DNA of 64,000 nucleotides from contig NZ_BCVX01000003.1 of NCBI RefSeq assembly GCF_001591965.1, positions 62,001-126,000 of the forward strand, in the 5' to 3' direction. The notes under the pieces were generated by a model. The model was not told where the DNA came from. It ran no database searches and saw nothing but the letters and a program-made list of their open reading frames with translations. The DNA is from Lysinibacillus odysseyi 34hs-1 = NBRC 100172. Lineage in GTDB: Bacteria; Bacillota; Bacilli; Bacillales_A; Planococcaceae. Positions 8,885 to 18,622 of this stretch are shown here, in pieces (position 1 is the first letter of the stretch; the number at the start of each line of letters is the position of its first letter). Position numbers and translations under genes: made by a program.

Positions 8885-10477
8885 TTAGAATCGGTCGTAC
8901 ACTCCATCCGGCAAAATAGAATAGCCTTCAAACGGGGTAAGCAATGCTTCCTGATAGGAAGTAAATAGCTCCTCCCATAAAATCTCCCACTGTCTTGCTG
9001 CTTTTTTATTCATTTCATTTGGTACAGAAACTAGCCCATCCTTAAGAAGGATTTTTACTTTATTTGCATAACTCTCTACTTCCATATCTGTTAAGTGAGG
9101 AAACATTTCAGCTAAAATGCTTGCTAGCGGCAATTCATTCTGTGCTTTTATCAAATCCCTGTATATTTGGGAAAGCAAAACATTACGAGGCCCTTCCCAG
9201 AGCTCATTCACCATGCTATCCCTGAATAATCGCGGAATAGAGGAAAACTCCTCTATCGCCCCGTGCCCCCCGAAAATAGAAATGGCTAAACGAAGCTTCT
9301 CTACTGCCTCTTTTGCCGAAAAGATTTTCTGCAGTAAAATAAGTTCACGCAAAGCCAGTTTTTCAAGCGGGGTTGAGTGTTCCTGTTCGGTAAAACGTTT
9401 GTAAATTTTGTAGGAAGTAGCCGCCATACGCTTTGCTGCCTCCTCCAGGTCATCTAGCTGGGCCGCTGCCATTGGAAATCCGTCAATCGTCCGGTCAAAT
9501 ACTTGACGAAAACGTGCATAAAGCTTTGCCTCTCTTGCTGCACGCATCAAAAATGCCGCACTGGCAAACCCAATGTCAAGACGTGAACGTGTCAAAACGA
9601 TACTGACAGCCAGCGCCACTCCCCTGTCTTCGTCCCCAATTCTGTATGCCACTGCCCCGTCATAGTCAATTTCCCCAGAAGGCAATTCACATGTACCGAG
9701 TTTCCATTTGAGACGGTTAATGCGGAAATCGTTTCTGATTTCTTTTTCCTTATTGCCCGGCAGCCACGACGGAACGATAAATACCGCTACATTAGATGTA
9801 TTCTCTACACGTGCCGTCACAACCGAATAGTCGGCATGTACAGCAGAACAGAAGAATTTATTGCCAAATAATTTATAATGGTTCCCACTTGGGACTGCTT
9901 TTAGAACATTCGCCGGAATATTGGAGCCTCCCTGAATCTCCGACATAAACTGTGCCCCTACCGCAAATTCACCATTGATTCCTTCCGTTGCATGACGATA
10001 AATTCTTTTCACTTCTTCTGGCACCTCTTCATAATGCGCTTCAATTAGTGCAATCAGTCCATCCGTACATGCTAACGGACAAGTAATGCCCGCTTCACCG
10101 TTCCCATGCAGAAAATAACGTTTTACAATTCCTTCAAACATAAGCTGTTTCTCAGAGAACAATGCCTCGCCAAACACTTCTTCAGTCAGTTGTACAGCTT
10201 CAAGTGGTCGAATGATTCTATCAATCCGTTGATTATAAGCATCATAATGACGCAATTTCGGATGATTTTCAGGACGGGCAATTTCCGCACTCCACTTTCT
10301 CCATTTTGTAGAAAGTTTTTCGGTAAACGGCGCTAATCTTTCCTGAAGTGCCTGCCATTCATCTCCAATCGTTGCCTTTAATACCTCCTGCAAAAAAGGG
10401 TTATCCAAATCATTCAGCCCGTCGCGGACCTCTAAAAATTCCCCAAATGAGTAGTCTTTGATTTCTGCTTTAAGCAC
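8885..10477 (-). CDS. Acyl-CoA dehydrogenase family protein
   Basis: FAD enzyme that puts a trans-2 double bond into an acyl-CoA, or a close relative. 530 residues, longer than the usual 380-400, with an N-terminal extension as in long-chain or AidB-like branches. Seen: AVGAQFMSEIQGGSNIPANV (flavin/substrate loop, about 174-193), FCSAVHADYSVVTARVE, GVALAVSIVLTRSRLDIGFA, IFGGHGAIEEFSSIPRLFRD and WEGPRNVLLSQIYRD. The start is GTG (10475-10477) with AGGAGGTG six bases upstream. First gene of an operon with the acyl-CoA synthetase. The promoter and an overlapping palindrome lie just upstream. Confidence 0.9.
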   Translation of the reverse strand: MLKAEIKDYSFGEFLEVRDGLNDLDNPFLQEVLKATIGDEWQALQERLAPFTEKLSTKWRKWSAEIARPENHPKLRHYDAYNQRIDRIIRPLEAVQLTEEVFGEALFSEKQLMFEGIVKRYFLHGNGEAGITCPLACTDGLIALIEAHYEEVPEEVKRIYRHATEGINGEFAVGAQFMSEIQGGSNIPANVLKAVPSGNHYKLFGNKFFCSAVHADYSVVTARVENTSNVAVFIVPSWLPGNKEKEIRNDFRINRLKWKLGTCELPSGEIDYDGAVAYRIGDEDRGVALAVSIVLTRSRLDIGFASAAFLMRAAREAKLYARFRQVFDRTIDGFPMAAAQLDDLEEAAKRMAATSYKIYKRFTEQEHSTPLEKLALRELILLQKIFSAKEAVEKLRLAISIFGGHGAIEEFSSIPRLFRDSMVNELWEGPRNVLLSQIYRDLIKAQNELPLASILAEMFPHLTDMEVESYANKVKILLKDGLVSVPNEMNKKAARQWEILWEELFTSYQEALLTPFEGYSILPDGVYDRF

Positions 10478-10501
10478 AGGTCACACCTCCTATTAGAGAA
10501 A

Positions 10502-10540
10502 ATAGTAGCATTTAAGAGTAAAAAAGTAAACAGTGTTCAC
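10502..10540 (-). promoter_or_regulatory. Promoter with overlapping palindromic operator, acyl-CoA operon
   Basis: On the minus strand -35 TTTACT (10525-10530), exactly 17 bases, and -10 TACTAT (10502-10507). The -35 lies inside the 15-base near-perfect palindrome GTGAACACTGTTTAC (10526-10540). A repressor bound there would block polymerase, as TetR-type repressors do. A second related site, GAACGAATGTTC in plus-strand sense, is at 10633-10644. Confidence 0.6.
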
Positions 10541-10772
10541 CTTTTATATTTTCCTTATTTTATCAAAAAAATCTTCCTTTCAAAGTCCTTCGAACGAAAT
10601 TACAGTGCTAAATTTATACGCAAAAAGAGAGCGAACGAATGTTCACCCTCCTTTTGCAGGTTATAAAGGATAATAATTAAAAATCCCCTTAGTATTACCG
10701 GAAAAAATACGATAAAAACTTTCTATACATCTATTATTTTTTGCTTTCTACAGAGACTTTCATCCCAAGAGC
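10541..10772. other. Intergenic region upstream of the acyl-CoA operon
   Basis: No gene seen. It carries the second palindrome GAACGAATGTTC (10633-10644), which shares the GTGAACA start with the operator at 10526 when read on the minus strand. No clear terminator for the esterase gene was found. Confidence 0.4.
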
Positions 10773-11693
10773 TTACAAAACAGCACCTAATTCCTCTGCA
10801 GCTAATTCGATCGCATCTACTCCTTGCGGCAGCACTCCCGACATCCAAACAAACCCATGAATCATTCCTTCGTAGCGTTTTAGTGTCACCCCAACGCCGG
10901 CATCGAATAATTTTTTTGCATATGCCTCTCCTTCATCACGCAACGGATCATATTCAGCGGTTACGATAAGTGCAGGCGGCAGGCCGCTAACATCCGCCGC
11001 GCGCATTGGGGATGCATAATGGTGTTCTCCGCTTTTCTCTTGTAAATAATGATTCCAGAACCAAACCATGCTGTCCTTCGTTAAAAAGTAGCCTTCTGCA
11101 TTCTCTTCGTAAGATATTGTTTCATAGCTGTGGTCCGTCACCGGATAAAAGAGGATTTGATAAGCGATCTTCGGCCCTCCTTTATCTTTAGCCATAAGGC
11201 ATACAACCGCCGCTAAATTTCCACCGGCGCTATCTCCGGCGACAACGAGTTTCGAAGAATCAACACAGACGGCCTCTCCGTTTTCCGCTACCCATTCTAC
11301 TGCTGCATAGGCATCCTCGGCAGGAGCAGGAAAAGGGTGTTCAGGCGCCAATCTGTAATCGACAGAGATGACGACACATCCTGTACGATTCGCGAGCTGG
11401 CGGCAAGGGACATCCACCACGTCCAAGCTGCCAATGACCCATCCGCCCCCATGATAATAGATTAGGGCTGGAAAAGGGCCTTGTCCTTCCGGTGTATAAA
11501 TGCGGATAGGAATATCCCCAGCCGGACCGGGGATCATCCTTTCCTCTATACTTGCTACTTCTTCCGGAATTCCCGCCAGCAAACTGATATCCGTGCTTGT
11601 TCTCGCCTCTTCTGGCGTCAACGTACTTATTACCGGTGCACCTGATGCTTCCATTTGGTCCAAAACCAATTTTACCGCTGGATGTAAAGCCAT
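10773..11693 (-). CDS. Alpha/beta hydrolase, hormone-sensitive lipase (HSL) family esterase
   Basis: Carboxylesterase/lipase of 306 residues, cytoplasmic (no signal peptide). Oxyanion-hole motif YYHGGGWVIGS (about 78-88), nucleophile elbow VVAGDSAGGNLAAVV (Ser in GDSAGG), catalytic Asp in VTAEYDPLRDEGEAY and His in GMIHGFVWMSG; all three triad residues are present. Length and motif order fit HSL esterases. ATG follows GAGGGGGA. It is 295 bases upstream of the acyl-CoA dehydrogenase in the same direction and could feed it with free fatty acid, though separate promoters are likely because of the gap. Confidence 0.92.
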   Translation of the reverse strand: MALHPAVKLVLDQMEASGAPVISTLTPEEARTSTDISLLAGIPEEVASIEERMIPGPAGDIPIRIYTPEGQGPFPALIYYHGGGWVIGSLDVVDVPCRQLANRTGCVVISVDYRLAPEHPFPAPAEDAYAAVEWVAENGEAVCVDSSKLVVAGDSAGGNLAAVVCLMAKDKGGPKIAYQILFYPVTDHSYETISYEENAEGYFLTKDSMVWFWNHYLQEKSGEHHYASPMRAADVSGLPPALIVTAEYDPLRDEGEAYAKKLFDAGVGVTLKRYEGMIHGFVWMSGVLPQGVDAIELAAEELGAVL

Positions 11694-12127
11694 CGAATAA
11701 TCCCCCTCTTTTCATAAAAGACATTTCGTTTTCCATGACTCACTCATTTTTTGCCTGCCGCTTTAATAGCCAACTGATGGTTTTCCACATTTGCGGCTAC
11801 CTTCAGTAAATGATATGAACCAAAATATAAAAAATTCATTGTCAAATAAATATTCATAGAAAGTGAGTAGACATACCGGCTCTATAATATAGACATCCGC
11901 CGAGGTTCCAGCAGCACAAAGTTTTTTTCCGTGGAAGTTTTACTATTTCTATTATGGAACCGAGGAAGGCAAAGCAGCTTTGGTCAGCATTGTTTTGTGA
12001 AATTCGATTTACACAAAAAAGCCCTCACTTCACAACCCTCCTCTAAAAGCTGGAGTATGAGTTACTTGCAAAGGGCAAGTAACTCACATTATTGAAAAGT
12101 AAGGACCTTTAATTCTTCTTATTTATC
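11694..12127. other. Intergenic region with one strong hairpin
   Basis: No gene seen in about 430 bases. The hairpin at 12059-12085 is annotated separately. Confidence 0.4.
12059..12085. repeat. Perfect 11-base inverted repeat
   Basis: GAGTTACTTGC and GCAAGTAACTC around AAAGG. It lies 43 bases past the ferredoxin-NADP reductase stop on that gene's transcript. There is no T run on either side, so it may be a processing or stability hairpin, or a terminator without a tract. Confidence 0.55.
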
Positions 12128-13135
12128 TTATTTATTTTGTTCCTCATTAAAAAGCGATGTGCTATGGATAGGCTGAACTTTAGCTGTTGGATCCATAAAA
12201 GCCTTTGCATTATTTACAGCAGTCGGTCCCTCCCCAAAGCCAACAACAATAAGCTTTGCTTTCCCTTCATACGTACAAACATCTCCTGCTGCATAAATAC
12301 CTGGTATATTCGTTTCCTGCTTTGAATTCACTATAATAGAGTTCTTTTCCATCTCAAGGCCCCATGTTTTAATCGGGCCTAACGAGGAAACAAAGCCATA
12401 ATTGACAATTACATGGTCTACATCAATTGAGTTCTTCGTTCCCTCCTTGGCATGTTCAATTATGATTTGGGCAATCTCATTATCTCCAACCAGCTCTGCA
12501 GGTACATAAGGAGTTTTAATGTCAACCGAGGATTGGATCAAACGCTCAATGCTATGTTCATGGGCACGGAATTTATCGCGACGATGAATCAGCGTCACGC
12601 TTTCAGCAATTTGTTCAAGCATAAGCGCCCAGTCAACAGCGGAGTCTCCTCCTCCAAATAGCGCTATTTTTTTTCCTGCAAAAAGAGCCATATCTTGAAT
12701 AAAATAATGGAGATTTGCTGATTCGAATTTTGCTGCGCTCTCCAATTCTAACTTTCGGGGTTGAAAAGCACCGATTCCTGCTGTAATGATTATCGTTTTT
12801 GTATCGTGTACTCCCTTATCGGTAAGAAGCTTAAAAGAACCATCATTCTGTTTTTCCACCTTTTCAACGGCTTCCTCTAAACAAATCGTCGGATGAAATG
12901 GTTCATTTTGTTTTTTTAATCCATCGATTAAATCTTGGGCCTTGATTTTCGGAAAACCCGGAATATCATAAATGTATTTTTCAGGATATAATGCAGTAAG
13001 CTGTCCTCCAAGTTCCGGAAGGCTATCGATAATTTTCACCCTCGCCTGTCTCATTCCTCCGTAAAAAGCCGTAAATAGTCCAACAGGACCTCCCCCGATA
13101 ACTGTAATATCATACATATCTTTTTCTAGCGCCAT
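12128..13135 (-). CDS. Ferredoxin/flavodoxin-NADP reductase (thioredoxin-reductase-like type)
   Basis: FAD protein passing electrons between NADPH and ferredoxin or flavodoxin; 335 residues, the normal size of the Bacillus YumC/YcgT type. Seen: FAD motif [16 protein letters not shown] (residues 11-26), [20 protein letters not shown], second nucleotide motif [25 protein letters not shown] and C-terminal [20 protein letters not shown]. The CxxC of thioredoxin reductase is absent, which separates it from TrxB. ATG follows GAGGTG. Single gene. Which ferredoxin it serves is not visible. Confidence 0.92.
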   Translation of the reverse strand: MALEKDMYDITVIGGGPVGLFTAFYGGMRQARVKIIDSLPELGGQLTALYPEKYIYDIPGFPKIKAQDLIDGLKKQNEPFHPTICLEEAVEKVEKQNDGSFKLLTDKGVHDTKTIIITAGIGAFQPRKLELESAAKFESANLHYFIQDMALFAGKKIALFGGGDSAVDWALMLEQIAESVTLIHRRDKFRAHEHSIERLIQSSVDIKTPYVPAELVGDNEIAQIIIEHAKEGTKNSIDVDHVIVNYGFVSSLGPIKTWGLEMEKNSIIVNSKQETNIPGIYAAGDVCTYEGKAKLIVVGFGEGPTAVNNAKAFMDPTAKVQPIHSTSLFNEEQNK

Positions 13136-13606
13136 CTTTTATCACCTCGGTCGCATATTTGAGATTTTTGGTATTTACTTTTTAAAAGCTAAAGGCCGTT
13201 TGCATTCTTTTTACTGTTCCATCCTTATCGTTACTCAGTTTAAACAAAAACCTCTTTCCGTTATTATATTGAATGGCTTTTCCCTGCCAGTTTTGACGGC
13301 TTATGTCAATCTATTTTCCATCTACCCGGGTATTCACAAATGAATCCTTTTTCAATATAGGCTTTTCGATGAATAGTTCATTATATCGGGATAGCAGAAC
13401 ATGATGAATAGGAGTAGTATGACCAAAAGCAGCATAAAAAGTTCATTTTTATCAAATCCAATCGATATTTTTCCTACTTCTCCTTTGCTCCGTTTATCGG
13501 TAATGAAAATGATCTTTTATAAAAACATTCATTCCGTCAGATCAGACATAGCACAACTTACTTTTACATGACGCTTTAAAGAGGTTGACGGGTCCATCAC
13601 TTTTTT
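13136..13606. other. Intergenic region with a decayed gene
   Basis: 470 bases; the only structured content is the minus-strand remnant annotated at 13182-13442. No clear promoter or terminator was seen. Confidence 0.4.
13182..13442 (-). pseudogene. Remnant of an unidentified protein gene (in-frame stop)
   Basis: The minus strand reads TFYAAFGHTTPIHHVLLSRY, NELFIEKPILKKDSFVNTRV, DGK, a TAG stop (13311-13313), then IDISRQNWQGKAIQYNNGKR, FLFKLSNDKDGTVKRMQTAF, SF and TAA. The frame is protein-like on both sides of the TAG, with no start or ribosome binding site at the upstream end. Family not recognised. Probably a truncated gene carrying one nonsense mutation. Confidence 0.4.
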
Positions 13607-14506
13607 CTACCATTCTAATCCCCCATTTTTCACATGTTGCTGATAACTCTTCGGTGTCGTTTGCATACTCTTCTTAAATTGCTCAATAAAATAACTGCTT
13701 CCATTAAAACCTACTTTATAAGCGATTTCTGTAACAGAAAGTGCCGTATGCTGCAGAAGAGAGAGGCTTTTTTCAATCCTGTATCGATTTACATATTGAA
13801 TTGGAGAAAGGCCCAATATACTTTTAAAATATCGGCAGCATTCGCTTTTACTAAGCAGCCCCGCTTTTGCAATCTCCTCTAAAGTTACCGCTTCATCATA
13901 ATGCAGATGAATCCAGGCCAGCATCTCTTTCATCCGCTTATTTTTCTTCAAATTTACCGGGTCGGTTACCGGTTTGGCATTGGAAATAAGAAGCAGCCAC
14001 AAGGTTGTCAAATGTTTAGATACGTGTATTTCATAAAATTCGCCCGCTTTTGCAAGTAGCTCATATATAGATAAAATATGAGCGCAAGCTTCCTTTCCCC
14101 AGCTAGTTGCCTGATCTAATTTTATATGATTGAGATTCGTTGCTTGAGTATACGGCACTACATAAGCTGAAAAAAGCTCAGGCATCATTAAAAAGGATGG
14201 CAGAACATTTAAACAAATATAGATGCCGTTTCGATATTGCCCATCCTTAGCTCCATGGAGACACTGCGAATTGATAAACAATCCATTTCCCTTTTCGACA
14301 GTAATCTCTTGTTCATTCACTTGAAACCGTATATTCCCTTCCACAACAAAAACAAATTGAACCTCTTCATGCCAATGAAGAGGAATATAACCATGAACAT
14401 TTTGTTGAATCGTAGTTTTATAGCATGCCAATGGTAAAAGGTTTGTCTTATGCCGGGTCAGCTCACGATGCTGTTGATCTATTTTGAAATTCTTGATTTG
14501 CATCAT
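13607..14506 (-). CDS. AraC-family regulator with N-terminal cupin
   Basis: 299 residues. N-terminal cupin sensor (about 30-130) with YIPLHWHEEVQFVFVVEGNI, where the histidines and glutamates could hold a metal or ligand, then two helix-turn-helix units at the C-terminus: TLEEIAKAGLLSKSECCRYF and VTEIAYKVGFNGSSYFIEQF, ending in TPKSYQQH. ATG follows GAGGTGTA. It is divergent from a DMT exporter gene 100 bases away, so it probably controls that transporter. Confidence 0.92.
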   Translation of the reverse strand: MMQIKNFKIDQQHRELTRHKTNLLPLACYKTTIQQNVHGYIPLHWHEEVQFVFVVEGNIRFQVNEQEITVEKGNGLFINSQCLHGAKDGQYRNGIYICLNVLPSFLMMPELFSAYVVPYTQATNLNHIKLDQATSWGKEACAHILSIYELLAKAGEFYEIHVSKHLTTLWLLLISNAKPVTDPVNLKKNKRMKEMLAWIHLHYDEAVTLEEIAKAGLLSKSECCRYFKSILGLSPIQYVNRYRIEKSLSLLQHTALSVTEIAYKVGFNGSSYFIEQFKKSMQTTPKSYQQHVKNGGLEW

Positions 14507-14605
14507 TACACCTCAATATTGTTATACTTTTCGCTTTAAAAATGATATTTTTATTAGCTCATTCACTTTATCATAACATTATTCTTATATTTTGGTGGTG
14601 AATCT

Positions 14606-15511
14606 ATGGTGCAGAGTTCAAGGAAAAGGGGTCTTCTTTTAGTCATTATCGGGGCTTCCTTATGGGGTATCGGCGGTACTGTCTCACAGAAGCTTTTTCA
14701 GCAGTTTTCAATTGAAGCAGGATGGCTTGTTTCAACTAGACTATGTATCGCGGGAATTTTATTATTAACTATTCAATTTATCTTTAAAAATAAATCGCAG
14801 ATTCTGCAAGTATGGCGAAATAAAGGAACTGCTGTACACCTAGTCATATTCGGCTTGTTTGGGATGCTGGCTGTCCAATATACCTACATGGCCTCCATAG
14901 AACATGGAAATGCAGCTGTTGCAACACTGCTCCAGTATCTGTCTCCGGTCTTTATTATGCTTTACTTATTAGTTAGAAGAGAAACAGCATTTTCAGCGAG
15001 GGATCTAGTAATGATTACACTCGCTTTAGTCGGATGCTTCCTGTTGCTTACAAATGGTTCATTCTCAACTCTTTCCGTTTCGGGCGCAGCTATATTCTGG
15101 GGGATATTATCAGGCATATCGGCAGCATTTTACACAGTATACGGAGCTTATTTATTAAAGCAATTCGACTCCCTCGTCATAGTCGGCTGGGCGATGGTTA
15201 TAGGAGGTGCTGGATTTAGTTTTATTCATCCACCTTGGCAAATTGATACAGCTCTTTTAACAGGCGAGGCGCTATTTTATCTGGCTTTCGTCATTCTATT
15301 TGGCACAATGATTGCTTTTTGGTTCTATATTGAAAGCATGCAATCCATTTCACCGAAGGAAGCGAGCCTATTCGGAAGTCTCGAGCCATTATTGGCTGTT
15401 CTTACAACAGTATTTTGGCTGCATGAACCATTTGGCGTGTATCAATGGCTCGGTACAATGTGTATTATTGTATTAATTTTATTTCTTTCGTTAAGCAAAA
15501 ATAAGCAGTGA
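14606..15511 (+). CDS. EamA/DMT-family transporter
   Basis: Inner-membrane permease of 301 residues with about ten membrane helices in two EamA repeats (residues 8-140 and 150-295). Seen: [49 protein letters not shown], and in the second half [20 protein letters not shown], the typical PxxA-LE-P pattern. Exports small metabolites, probably amino acids or analogues; the substrate is not readable. ATG follows GGTGGTGAA. Divergently paired with the AraC-cupin regulator. Confidence 0.9.
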   Translation: MVQSSRKRGLLLVIIGASLWGIGGTVSQKLFQQFSIEAGWLVSTRLCIAGILLLTIQFIFKNKSQILQVWRNKGTAVHLVIFGLFGMLAVQYTYMASIEHGNAAVATLLQYLSPVFIMLYLLVRRETAFSARDLVMITLALVGCFLLLTNGSFSTLSVSGAAIFWGILSGISAAFYTVYGAYLLKQFDSLVIVGWAMVIGGAGFSFIHPPWQIDTALLTGEALFYLAFVILFGTMIAFWFYIESMQSISPKEASLFGSLEPLLAVLTTVFWLHEPFGVYQWLGTMCIIVLILFLSLSKNKQ

Positions 15512-15840
15512 ATATCAATATAAAAATAACGACTGCTACGCTCTATAGTTAACAGATTTATTTGCCAACCTTCCTTAACTTGGTTATTCAATGTATAATA
15601 AAGCTAATAGATATAGAAGGGACTGAACTATGCGCAGATAGCAATATTTTTTCATCCTAATGAATAAATATTTTGGGTCTTCACCATAAGTTGGGGATAA
15701 TTTAGGGCCAGAAATCCAAACATTTTAGGATTGAGCCCAGTAACCATTCAGATGGAGCCACCTCTCTTAGGAAAGCGTCCATCCAGAATGGAAATCACTC
15801 CCCGATTACGTTGATGAACCATACTTTGGAGGTAAAAGTA
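15512..15840. other. Intergenic region, decayed repeats
   Basis: No gene seen. At 15760-15805 a stretch (GGAAAGCGTCCATCC, AGAATGGAAATCAC) looks like a degenerate copy of a palindromic intergenic repeat common in Bacillales; this is from memory and unverified. Confidence 0.3.
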
Positions 15841-16371
15841 TTGATACAAGAGCTAAACACTCAAAGGCTGTATTTAAGAAAAATGAAAGTGTCGGATTCT
15901 CAAAGTCTGTTTGAGATTTGGTCTGATCCTGATGTTACTAAATTCATGAATATAGCAAATTTCACAAACGAAAAGCAGGCAAAAGAAATGATCGAACTGC
16001 TTGACGAATTATCCAACGAAAATAAAGCTATTCGTTTTAGTATGGTTGAATTAAAGTCCGGTGAAATAATCGGTACATGCGGTTTCAATATGATAGACTT
16101 TGAAAACGATAAGACGGAGATCGGCTATGATCTTGCTAAAAAACACTGGGGTATGGGCTATGCTGCAGAAGGTATACGTGCATTGATTCATTATGCCTTT
16201 GAAATTTTAAATCTTAATAGAATTGAAGCAAAGGTAGAACCTGCAAACTCCAATTCGATCAGGGTTTTGCAGAAATTAAATTTTACTTTTGAGGGAACCT
16301 TAAGACAATTCGAAAAATCGAACGGGAAATATATTGATCTTCATATGTATTCCCTATTAAAATCGGATTAA
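15841..16371 (+). CDS. GNAT N-acetyltransferase (RimJ/RimL type)
   Basis: Acetyl-CoA-dependent N-acetyltransferase of 176 residues. Seen: N-terminal LNTQRLYLRKMKVSDSQSLF, EIIGTCGFNMID, EIGYDLAKKHWGMGYAAEGI (the acetyl-CoA loop, a Q/R-x-x-G-x-G/A variant), RALIHYAFE and VEPANSNSIRVLQKLNF. I chose the TTG at 15841 because GGAGG lies 8 bases upstream, whereas the ATG ten codons earlier has no ribosome binding site. The acceptor could be a ribosomal protein, an aminoglycoside-like or another small substrate; not decidable here. Ends in a terminator. Confidence 0.9.
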   Translation: MIQELNTQRLYLRKMKVSDSQSLFEIWSDPDVTKFMNIANFTNEKQAKEMIELLDELSNENKAIRFSMVELKSGEIIGTCGFNMIDFENDKTEIGYDLAKKHWGMGYAAEGIRALIHYAFEILNLNRIEAKVEPANSNSIRVLQKLNFTFEGTLRQFEKSNGKYIDLHMYSLLKSD

Positions 16372-16383
16372 TTTAATGTACAT

Positions 16384-16417
16384 GCCTATATTTCTGAGGA
16401 AATATAGGCATTTTTCT
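16384..16417 (+). terminator. Rho-independent terminator of the GNAT gene
   Basis: Perfect 11-base stem GCCTATATTTC/GAAATATAGGC with loop TGAG, followed by ATTTTTCTT. Confidence 0.88.
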
Positions 16418-16612
16418 TGTATTGTTAAGCTAAAAATTTTGTCTAACAAACTATATAATACAATTCCATTACCTTTCGTCTTTTAATTTGAAAGGATTAA
16501 GATATACTATGTTCTGCCTTTTTAAAACAAGGAAATTTCAACTGTGTATAGTTAATTAAACTTATAAACCATTAGGAAAAAACTCTGGTTTCGAATACTT
16601 ATATAGTGCTTT

Positions 16613-16945
16613 TTATAGTTTATGTTTTGTCTTTACCGACTTTAGAGCACTTAAACCATTTTCTAATATCTTCACATTTTCTATATTACCCCCACGATCT
16701 ATATAATTTGACCACTTTGGATAATAAATTTTAAATAGCTCATTACCAATGTCCGACAAATTTGATTTACGAATTATTAAATCCTCTTTTAGAGACCCAT
16801 CCTCTTTAAAAGGTTCCAAATATATTAAGCTATTTTCTTTTAAAAATGTCATAAGGACTGTTGTCAGCGCAGTCACCTGCAGTTGGTAACTTCTTGATTT
16901 ACTTCTTTTAAGTAGGGTTGAATAATTAAACCTTAATATATCCAT
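16613..16945 (-). CDS. Hypothetical protein, 110 residues
   Basis: Not recognised. Small, soluble, basic and helical, without a signal peptide: LRFNYSTLLKRSKSRSYQLQ, VTALTTVLMTFLKENSLIYL, then FKIYYPKWSNYIDRGGNIEN. ATG at 16945 has AGGAGAG seven bases upstream, which is better spaced than the GTG one codon earlier. The good ribosome binding site is the main reason to accept it as a gene. No operon partner. Confidence 0.6.
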   Translation of the reverse strand: MDILRFNYSTLLKRSKSRSYQLQVTALTTVLMTFLKENSLIYLEPFKEDGSLKEDLIIRKSNLSDIGNELFKIYYPKWSNYIDRGGNIENVKILENGLSALKSVKTKHKL

Positions 16946-17476
16946 CACAATACTCTCCTATCATTAATGATAATTGGGGAGAAAATTAATTCCTACAGGT
17001 TTCTATATATTTCCCCTTCTATAATAAATAACGTGCACATGTCGGAAAAAGCTATAAAACAATGTACCTTCCCATACCGAGGAGGCTGTCTATTCTAGTA
17101 CCGGGCTTTTTTATCTTTGTTTTTCTCGTATTCTTCAGTAAATATATACCATTTGCAATAAACCTCTCTATATTACAGTTCAAAAACATGATTCATTTAT
17201 ATTTTCCCTCTCTTTTGCTCCGTAATATTTATCAAGCAATTCTTCTCTCGTTCTATTACATACGCTTTTTATTTCTTATATTCGATTATACCATTCCCAT
17301 CTTTCCATAAATGAAAATAATTTCTACTTTACGAGAGGCCCCTTTCCATTTTTGTTGTAAATCCTTTCTACTGATAAACACTATAATGCAGAAAATTTCC
17401 TCATTCTTGTTCTCAAAGTAATTATCAAAGTGATATACTATTCAGAAAATATTTAGCTTAAGGAGATGATAAGTGA
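16946..17476. other. AT-rich intergenic region, no supported gene
   Basis: A hydrophobic 82-codon frame at 17062-17310 has no ribosome binding site and the composition of random AT-rich DNA, so it is rejected. Nothing else was seen apart from the presumed promoter of the DinB-like gene. Confidence 0.45.
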
Positions 17477-17938
17477 ATGATTGATGTTAAAACCGTATTG
17501 TTAGATCAACTTCTAGCGAATGCGAATGATCGCAGTTGGTACGTCTCATTTTATGAAGCAGTTGATGGACTATCTGAAAAGGAAGCTTTTTGGAAACCTG
17601 ATGACTCGAGTCATAGTATTGCTGAAATTGCCCAACACCTAATTTATTGGAATGAAACTTGGCAATTGTGGTACAAGGAAAACCAGGTTAAAGTCGATTC
17701 ACAAACCGATAATGATGCTACTTTTCTTGTGAAAGATAACGTTACTTTCTTCGAATTGAAGAAAAAATTATTAAAAATACTGCTGCAATGGCAAGAGCTG
17801 ATTGAGGAAGAGCAGCTTTCATCAATTGTGAATGGTTATCCGATGAAGGCTGAATGGTGGGGAATAATAGCTAATGCCACAACTCATAATGCCTACCATA
17901 TTGGACAATTGGCATATATTCGTAAAATGAAAAAATAG
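17477..17938 (+). CDS. DinB-family protein
   Basis: 153 residues, the usual size for the DinB/YfiT-like four-helix bundle. The three-histidine metal site is visible: His in IAQHLIYWNETW (about residue 54) and the pair in TTHNAYHIGQLAYIRKMKK (about 137 and 141). Members are metal-dependent and often thiol-transferase- or damage-related; the reaction is unknown here. ATG follows AAGGAG by 11 bases. Single gene with a TAG stop. Confidence 0.88.
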   Translation: MIDVKTVLLDQLLANANDRSWYVSFYEAVDGLSEKEAFWKPDDSSHSIAEIAQHLIYWNETWQLWYKENQVKVDSQTDNDATFLVKDNVTFFELKKKLLKILLQWQELIEEEQLSSIVNGYPMKAEWWGIIANATTHNAYHIGQLAYIRKMKK

Positions 17939-18331
17939 AAATTCAGCTGTTATTCCTCTTTAAACATTAGTAGATGTTCTAATTTCAAGTTATATTTCAT
18001 AAGGTCGCCCCCTTATTTTAAACACTCTTTTTTAGCCCATTTATCGCCAATTATTAACTCATCGAAAGCTGTTACTATACCTGAGGTACCTGCTTCGCCC
18101 CATTTGCTATATGAATAATCCTACTCGGCCTGCTTATAATTATCTATACTTGCTAGAAAACACTCTAATCTAATTAACCATTAACAACACCCCAGCTTAC
18201 TGCACTCAAAATATCGCCTGTTTCTCCGCAGAGTGTTTCAAATAGGCATCTTCTTTTTTTACATATGGATAGTATAAAAAGATGATAAGAACAAAGAATA
18301 TGTAATAAATATTTCAAACCGGGGTGTCATT
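17939..18331. other. Intergenic region with a decayed gene
   Basis: 393 bases; contains the minus-strand remnant annotated at 18013-18180 and nothing else recognisable. Confidence 0.4.
18013..18180 (-). pseudogene. Remnant of an unidentified protein gene (in-frame stop)
   Basis: The minus strand reads WLIRLECFLASIDNYKQAE, a TAG stop (18121-18123), then DYSYSKWGEAGTSGIVTAFD, ELIIGDKWAKKECLK and TAA. It is protein-like on both sides of the single TAG. There is a stop directly upstream and no start, so only the C-terminal end remains. Family not recognised. Confidence 0.4.
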
Positions 18332-18622
18332 ATGGAACATTTTCCAATAATACATACAAACTTCTGGGATGCAGTGATAGCTGTACCAATTGTCATGATT
18401 ATTACTCAAATCTTAAAAAAGTATTTTCACGTTAAACCATTCTGGGTTCCTACAATTGCCTTACTAATTGGGTTGATTATTTCTGTTTTCATCAGTCATA
18501 GACATCATTTGTTTGCCGGAATTTTTATGGGCTGGTTTTACGGTTATTCAGCTATTGGCAGTTTTGCATCTTTAAAAACTTCCATTAATGCATATAGGGA
18601 GAAAAAGTTGAAAAAGTCTTAA
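18332..18622 (+). CDS. Small membrane protein, 96 residues
   Basis: Three predicted membrane helices: about 12-28 (VIAVPIVMIITQILKKYF), 36-55 (FWVPTIALLIGLIISVFISH) and 62-80 (FAGIFMGWFYGYSAIGSFA), with a basic tail (REKKLKKS). ATG follows GGGGTG by 6 bases. Topology and size are holin-like, but there is no lysis gene nearby and no holin motif that I can name. Function unknown. Confidence 0.7.
   Translation: MEHFPIIHTNFWDAVIAVPIVMIITQILKKYFHVKPFWVPTIALLIGLIISVFISHRHHLFAGIFMGWFYGYSAIGSFASLKTSINAYREKKLKKS

Noticed and set aside
11341-11736. 131-codon minus-strand frame inside the esterase gene
   Set aside because: Out-of-frame shadow of the esterase, low-complexity composition (many Gly/Arg), no site.
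17062-17310. 82-codon hydrophobic plus-strand frame
   Set aside because: No ribosome binding site, and composition of random AT-rich DNA; no neighbour context.
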